Source: an uncultured Methanobacterium sp.
Lineage (GTDB): Archaea; Methanobacteriota; Methanobacteria; Methanobacteriales; Methanobacteriaceae
Assembly (NCBI RefSeq): GCF_963665055.1
Contig: NZ_OY762015.1
Location: 1,756,501-1,820,500, forward strand
DNA length: 64,000 nt
Reading direction: 5' to 3'
Below, one piece after another: positions 60,527 through 64,000 of the stretch (position 1 is its first letter; each line of letters begins with the position of its first letter). The notes under the pieces were generated by a model. It did no database searches and had not been told where the DNA came from. It saw nothing but the letters and a program-made list of their open reading frames with translations. Both the position numbers and the translations under genes were made by a program.

Positions 60527-63505
60527 TTGAATAGAAAATCAATTTTGTATTTGACGTTGTTTTTTGCAGTTATAATTTTTTTGAATGTTAGCGCTGTTTC
60601 TGCTGAAAATTCTACTAATTTTCCAGTCAGTGAAATCTCCAATGCTTCGGTTGCTGTGCAGAACCATATTGACACCAACAAGAAGCTACCTGATAATGTA
60701 ACTATTGGTAATCAAACTATCAGCACGGCACAGTATCTGCATCTGGCTGTTGAGGCAACCAATCAAATACAACAAAACAATAGCACACATATAAGTTTAG
60801 AAAATGACCAGGTTCCCAGATACAGTGAAGAATCACTGGGAAGTGGTAGTATCAGTCAATCAGACTATCTTGATTTTGCCAATCGTGTTGACGATTACAT
60901 GAATAACAACCAAGAAGCACCACCCTATGGATACGTAGGACTCGGAAAAATCAGCTATCAATCCCAGGTATATCTTTTCAGTCGAATCCTGAGCATTTAC
61001 TACACCAACGGCACACTACCGACCTATGTAAACCTGAAACCATTCACCCCCAGCAACATACCCATACTCTACACACAACCAACCACTTTCACCCCTGCAC
61101 AAATAGCCAGTGCAGCCTCAGAACTGAAAAATACCATAGAAACCACCAAAACAATACCAACAACAGTAACCATCAACGGAATCACCATCTACACCGCACA
61201 ATTCCTGCACCTAGCCACACAAGCCACTACACAACTGGCCAACAAAAATTACAATCCTATTCTCTTGCAAAATGATGATCAACCTACTTACAGTGAAGAA
61301 CAGCTAAACTCTGGAACCATGACCCAAAACGACTACCTCGACTTCGCCCAGAGAATAACCGGCTACATGAACGACAACCACCAAGCACCACCATACGGAT
61401 ACATAGGACTAGGAAAAGTAAGCTATCAATCCCAGGTATATCTTTTCAGTCGAATCCTGAGCATTTACTACACCAACGGCACACTACCGACCTATGTAAA
61501 CCTGAAACCATTCACCCCCAGCAACATACCCATACTCTACACACAACCAACCACTTTCACCCCTGATCAGATAGTAAGCGCAGCAGTTACTCTTAAAAAC
61601 ACCATTGAATCCACAAAAACCATACCAACAACCGTAACTATCAACGGAATCACCATCTACACCGCACAATTTTTGCAACTCGCCACACAAGCCACCATAC
61701 AACTGTCCAACAACAAAACCACACCGATATTACTAACCAGCAACGAGAAACCAAGCTACACCGAGGAACAGCTAAACTCTGGAACCATGACCCAAAACGA
61801 CTACCTCGACTTCGCCCAGAGAATAACCGGCTACATGAACGACAACCACCAAGCACCACCATACGGATACATAGGACTAGGAAAAATCAGTTACCAATCC
61901 CAGGTATATCTATTTGCCCGTGTTCTCAGCATATACAACAGCACCGGGAGCCTGCCACCAGCAGTAACCATGAAACCATTCACCTCCAGCAACATACCCA
62001 TACTCTACACACAACCAACCACTTTCACCCCTGCACAAATAGCCAGTGCAGCCTCAGAACTGAAAAATACCATAGAAACCACCAAAACAATACCAACAAC
62101 AGTAACCATCAACGGAATCACCATCTACACCGCACAATTTTTGCATCTAGCAGTAAAAGCAGTTAATCAGATCGAAAATAATGATTACAGTCCCATACTA
62201 TTACAGAGCGATTCCCAACCCACTTACAGTGAAGAATCATTTAAATCTGGAATTATGACCGCATCTAATTTCCTGGATTTTGCCCAGAGAATAAATGATT
62301 ACATGAACGATAATCATCAGGCACCACCATATGGATACATAGGACTAGGGAAAATCAGTTACCAATCCCAGGTATATTTATTCAGCCGGATCCTTGATTA
62401 TTACAATTCAACCAGTACTTTACCAGTGAATATCGCCATGAAACCATGGAACTCCGGCAATATACCAATTACTGGGATTAACATAACTTTTACCACGGAT
62501 CAAGTGGCTGAAACTGCCACTGGCGTGAAAAATAACTTTGATATCTACAGTTCCCTACCAGAAACTGCAGATGTTGCAGGAATCACGGTAAATATTTCCC
62601 AGTTCTTATATCTACTCATTTCCAGTGTAACTCAGGTAAACAGTGGTCTTAACCATGCTATTATCCTTGAAGACTTCTCAATGCCAACGGCTAGTTACGA
62701 ACAGATGAACAGTGGATCCCTATTGAAGGCAGATTACATTGACTTTGCCAATAGGATATTGGATTACATGAACACCAACCAGCAACCCCCATCATACGGC
62801 ATTACTGGATTAGGTAGAGTAAGTTTCCACTCTCAGGTTTATGCTTACAGTCAAATAATGGATTATTATAAAAATTATAGGCATTTACCTGATGATATTT
62901 ACTTAAAAAGCTGGAAAAGCGTCACCTATTTGGGTAGTACTGATTATGGAGAGGTTGTTAGACTGGGACCCTATGGTAACCTAATGTCCCCGGTTAAGAT
63001 CGCCTACATTGTAGGGGTTCATCCCATTGAACAGGCCTCACACCAGGCCATGATGGAAGCCATCGGTGACTACGATAATTCACTGCAGTACTGTTACTAC
63101 ATTTATCATGTGACTGTAACCCGAGATGCAGGGGATTATGAAAAAGGTAGGATGAATGGCCAGTTATTGGCCAATAGCTTTGTAGTTCCAGATATAATCA
63201 GTAAAAAATTCCAGTTGGCCATTGATATACATTCCAACGTTGGTAACTGGGCTTACACTCGATTCGTTTTCAGTCCTGTTTCTGGAACTTCCTCGGAGTC
63301 CTTTGCCTGGGCCATTAAAAATGGAATATCCTGGTTAACCTACTTCTCACCACCAGACCAGACCAGTCCGGCTTACGTTACAGTGCCATTAATACAGGCT
63401 GGTATTCCTGCGATACTTTACGAGACGTACACCTACGAGGATTATGGAACAACACGAACACATGCCAATGAATTCGCCCGAAGAGTAGATAGTTTGTCGT
63501 TTTAG
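60527..63505 (+). CDS. Secreted pseudomurein-binding repeat protein with C-terminal M14-like peptidase domain
   Basis: 992 residues from TTG 60527; GGGGGAGGT at 60511-60519 contradicts the in-frame ATG at 60509. A signal peptide (1 to about 26, ending V-S-A) is followed by five modules of about 156 residues, each a pair of pseudomurein-binding-like repeats: one with I-P-T-T-V-T-I-N-G and Q-F-L-x-L-A, one with D-Y-L-D-F-A, P-P-Y-G and S-Y-Q-S-Q-V-Y. From about 810 a separate domain has G-V-H832-P-I-E835, D-I-H902-S-N and Y-E966-T-Y-T-Y-E971. That is the HxxE + H + E pattern of M14 zinc carboxypeptidases and amidases. The likely role is a wall-bound enzyme trimming pseudomurein peptides; the enzymatic part is inference. 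It has its own promoter with a dyad. Confidence 0.88.
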   Translation: MNRKSILYLTLFFAVIIFLNVSAVSAENSTNFPVSEISNASVAVQNHIDTNKKLPDNVTIGNQTISTAQYLHLAVEATNQIQQNNSTHISLENDQVPRYSEESLGSGSISQSDYLDFANRVDDYMNNNQEAPPYGYVGLGKISYQSQVYLFSRILSIYYTNGTLPTYVNLKPFTPSNIPILYTQPTTFTPAQIASAASELKNTIETTKTIPTTVTINGITIYTAQFLHLATQATTQLANKNYNPILLQNDDQPTYSEEQLNSGTMTQNDYLDFAQRITGYMNDNHQAPPYGYIGLGKVSYQSQVYLFSRILSIYYTNGTLPTYVNLKPFTPSNIPILYTQPTTFTPDQIVSAAVTLKNTIESTKTIPTTVTINGITIYTAQFLQLATQATIQLSNNKTTPILLTSNEKPSYTEEQLNSGTMTQNDYLDFAQRITGYMNDNHQAPPYGYIGLGKISYQSQVYLFARVLSIYNSTGSLPPAVTMKPFTSSNIPILYTQPTTFTPAQIASAASELKNTIETTKTIPTTVTINGITIYTAQFLHLAVKAVNQIENNDYSPILLQSDSQPTYSEESFKSGIMTASNFLDFAQRINDYMNDNHQAPPYGYIGLGKISYQSQVYLFSRILDYYNSTSTLPVNIAMKPWNSGNIPITGINITFTTDQVAETATGVKNNFDIYSSLPETADVAGITVNISQFLYLLISSVTQVNSGLNHAIILEDFSMPTASYEQMNSGSLLKADYIDFANRILDYMNTNQQPPSYGITGLGRVSFHSQVYAYSQIMDYYKNYRHLPDDIYLKSWKSVTYLGSTDYGEVVRLGPYGNLMSPVKIAYIVGVHPIEQASHQAMMEAIGDYDNSLQYCYYIYHVTVTRDAGDYEKGRMNGQLLANSFVVPDIISKKFQLAIDIHSNVGNWAYTRFVFSPVSGTSSESFAWAIKNGISWLTYFSPPDQTSPAYVTVPLIQAGIPAILYETYTYEDYGTTRTHANEFARRVDSLSF
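60953..62139 (+). repeat. Near-identical 468-bp DNA modules inside the pseudomurein-binding gene
   Basis: 60953-61097 equals 61421-61565 over 145 bp, about 61303-61417 equals 61771-61885, and 61050-61203 equals 61986-62139 over 154 bp. Offsets are 468 or 936 bp. Identity at the DNA level shows recent duplication or gene conversion. Confidence 0.9.
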
Positions 63506-63521
63506 ACCCTTAACTTAAAAT

Positions 63522-63565
63522 TAATGAGTGTACTTCGAGTGCACCCATTATATTTTATTTTTTTA
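63522..63565 (+). terminator. Hairpin and T-tract after the pseudomurein-binding gene
   Basis: 63522-63534 pairs with 63538-63550 over 13 bp (one A-C mismatch, one G-T wobble) around the loop TCG, followed by TATTTTATTTTTTT. It lies 17 bp past the stop. Confidence 0.65.
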
Positions 63566-63676
63566 AAAGTAAAATTTACAAATAGATGTTAATCCCTAGA
63601 TGAATCTTATTCTATTAATAAACGAATCTTAGTTAAATTACTGATAAAGTTCCTGGATCATTTTACTAAGCTAAAA

Positions 63677-63776
63677 TTACTTGTTATTGAAATTCACAGA
63701 ATAATAAAAATTAACCGGTTCTTAAGTTACTTGTTATTGAAGGTTTCTAGATTACTAAAATTAACAGTTAACAAGT
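63677..63776. repeat. Two 50-bp imperfect tandem units
   Basis: TTACTTGTTATTGAA occurs at 63677-63691 and 63727-63741, and both are followed by ATAATAAAAATTAAC or ATTACTAAAATTAAC at the same distance. A palindrome TTACATGTAA lies just after, at 63781-63790. Confidence 0.6.
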
Positions 63777-64000
63777 TAAATTACATGTAACTTAAGAATG
63801 TGTTCTATTTTAAGATTATAAAATCCAGTTTGAGAAAAGTTAAAATTTGAAAAAAAGGATCTTCATTAAAAATATGAAATTTAATAAAAAATGAGATTTA
63901 AAAAATGAATTTCCATTTAAAAATGAGATTTAATTAAAAAGATTCAAATTAAAAAAAATAAATCCAATTAAAATAAAAAAGTAGGAATCTAAATAAAAAA
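63777..64000. other. Low-complexity end of window
   Basis: AAAAATGAGATTTAA, TTAAAAAGATT and AATTAAAATAAAAAA words repeat loosely to the window edge. No gene is supported. Confidence 0.35.

Noticed and set aside
60953..62139. Regularly spaced repeats considered as a CRISPR array
   Set aside because: The repeats are 468 bp apart, in frame and coding; no short repeat/spacer structure exists here or elsewhere in the window.

Overview
The window reads as chromosomal DNA of a mesophilic, AT-rich Methanobacterium-like methanogen (Archaea, Methanobacteriales). The main evidence is an AtwA-type component A2 of the methyl-coenzyme M reductase activation system, a secreted protein with pseudomurein-binding repeats, a giant beta-helix adhesin-like protein, archaeal-type genes (trm56, cobZ, ino1, queC, roadblock and V4R proteins, DUF134), and TATA-type promoters with some apparently leaderless genes. 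I found no rRNA, tRNA or CRISPR array.

Layout. 1-16 kb is a cell-surface block: the tail of a membrane protein, a GT-C-like membrane protein, an 1835-residue adhesin, then a minus-strand cluster of flippase, three tandem CruF-like (DUF422) membrane proteins, a UbiA-type prenyltransferase and two GT2 glycosyltransferases. 16-20.5 kb holds drug-export genes (MFS, MarR, DrrAB-like ABC pair). 20.5-33.9 kb mixes redox, stress and signalling genes (MBL-rhodanese protein, PNPOx-like flavoprotein, TspO, HEAT protein, hybrid histidine kinase, DUF134, AtwA, AlkD, MFS, AEC carrier). 33.9-35.7 kb carries two remnants of one insertion sequence either side of a methyltransferase gene. 35.8-42 kb has a PadR regulator with two GyrI-like proteins, a K+ channel, a ClC-type protein, archaeoflavoprotein AfpA and a cysteine-free Fur-like regulator. 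42.4-50.8 kb has a MacB-type ABC exporter, two membrane proteins, myo-inositol-phosphate synthase, pyruvate carboxylase subunit B, and roadblock and V4R proteins. 51-60.3 kb is metabolic and cofactor housekeeping: queC, larC, hsp20, an overlapping pair of zinc-ribbon proteins, cobZ-cobS-trm56, a sugar-dehydrogenase-like protein, upp and a fumarase beta subunit. 60.5-63.5 kb is the pseudomurein-binding protein, which ends in a domain with an M14-like HxxE/H/E zinc-peptidase pattern.

How the parts connect. The surface block suggests synthesis, modification and export of a prenyl-linked glycan or glycosylated isoprenoid, together with large wall-associated proteins. The CruF x3 + UbiA + GT + flippase cluster is my best candidate for an undescribed system. 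A second theme is regulation: several genes have a palindrome or tandem repeat placed between TATA box and start codon (padR, DUF134, fur-like, marR, ClC, pseudomurein-binding protein). A third is recurrent degenerate tandem repeats of about 20 or 40 bp at gene tails, in places running into coding sequence (marR stop, cobS start). All assignments were made by eye from the sequence; no database search was run.
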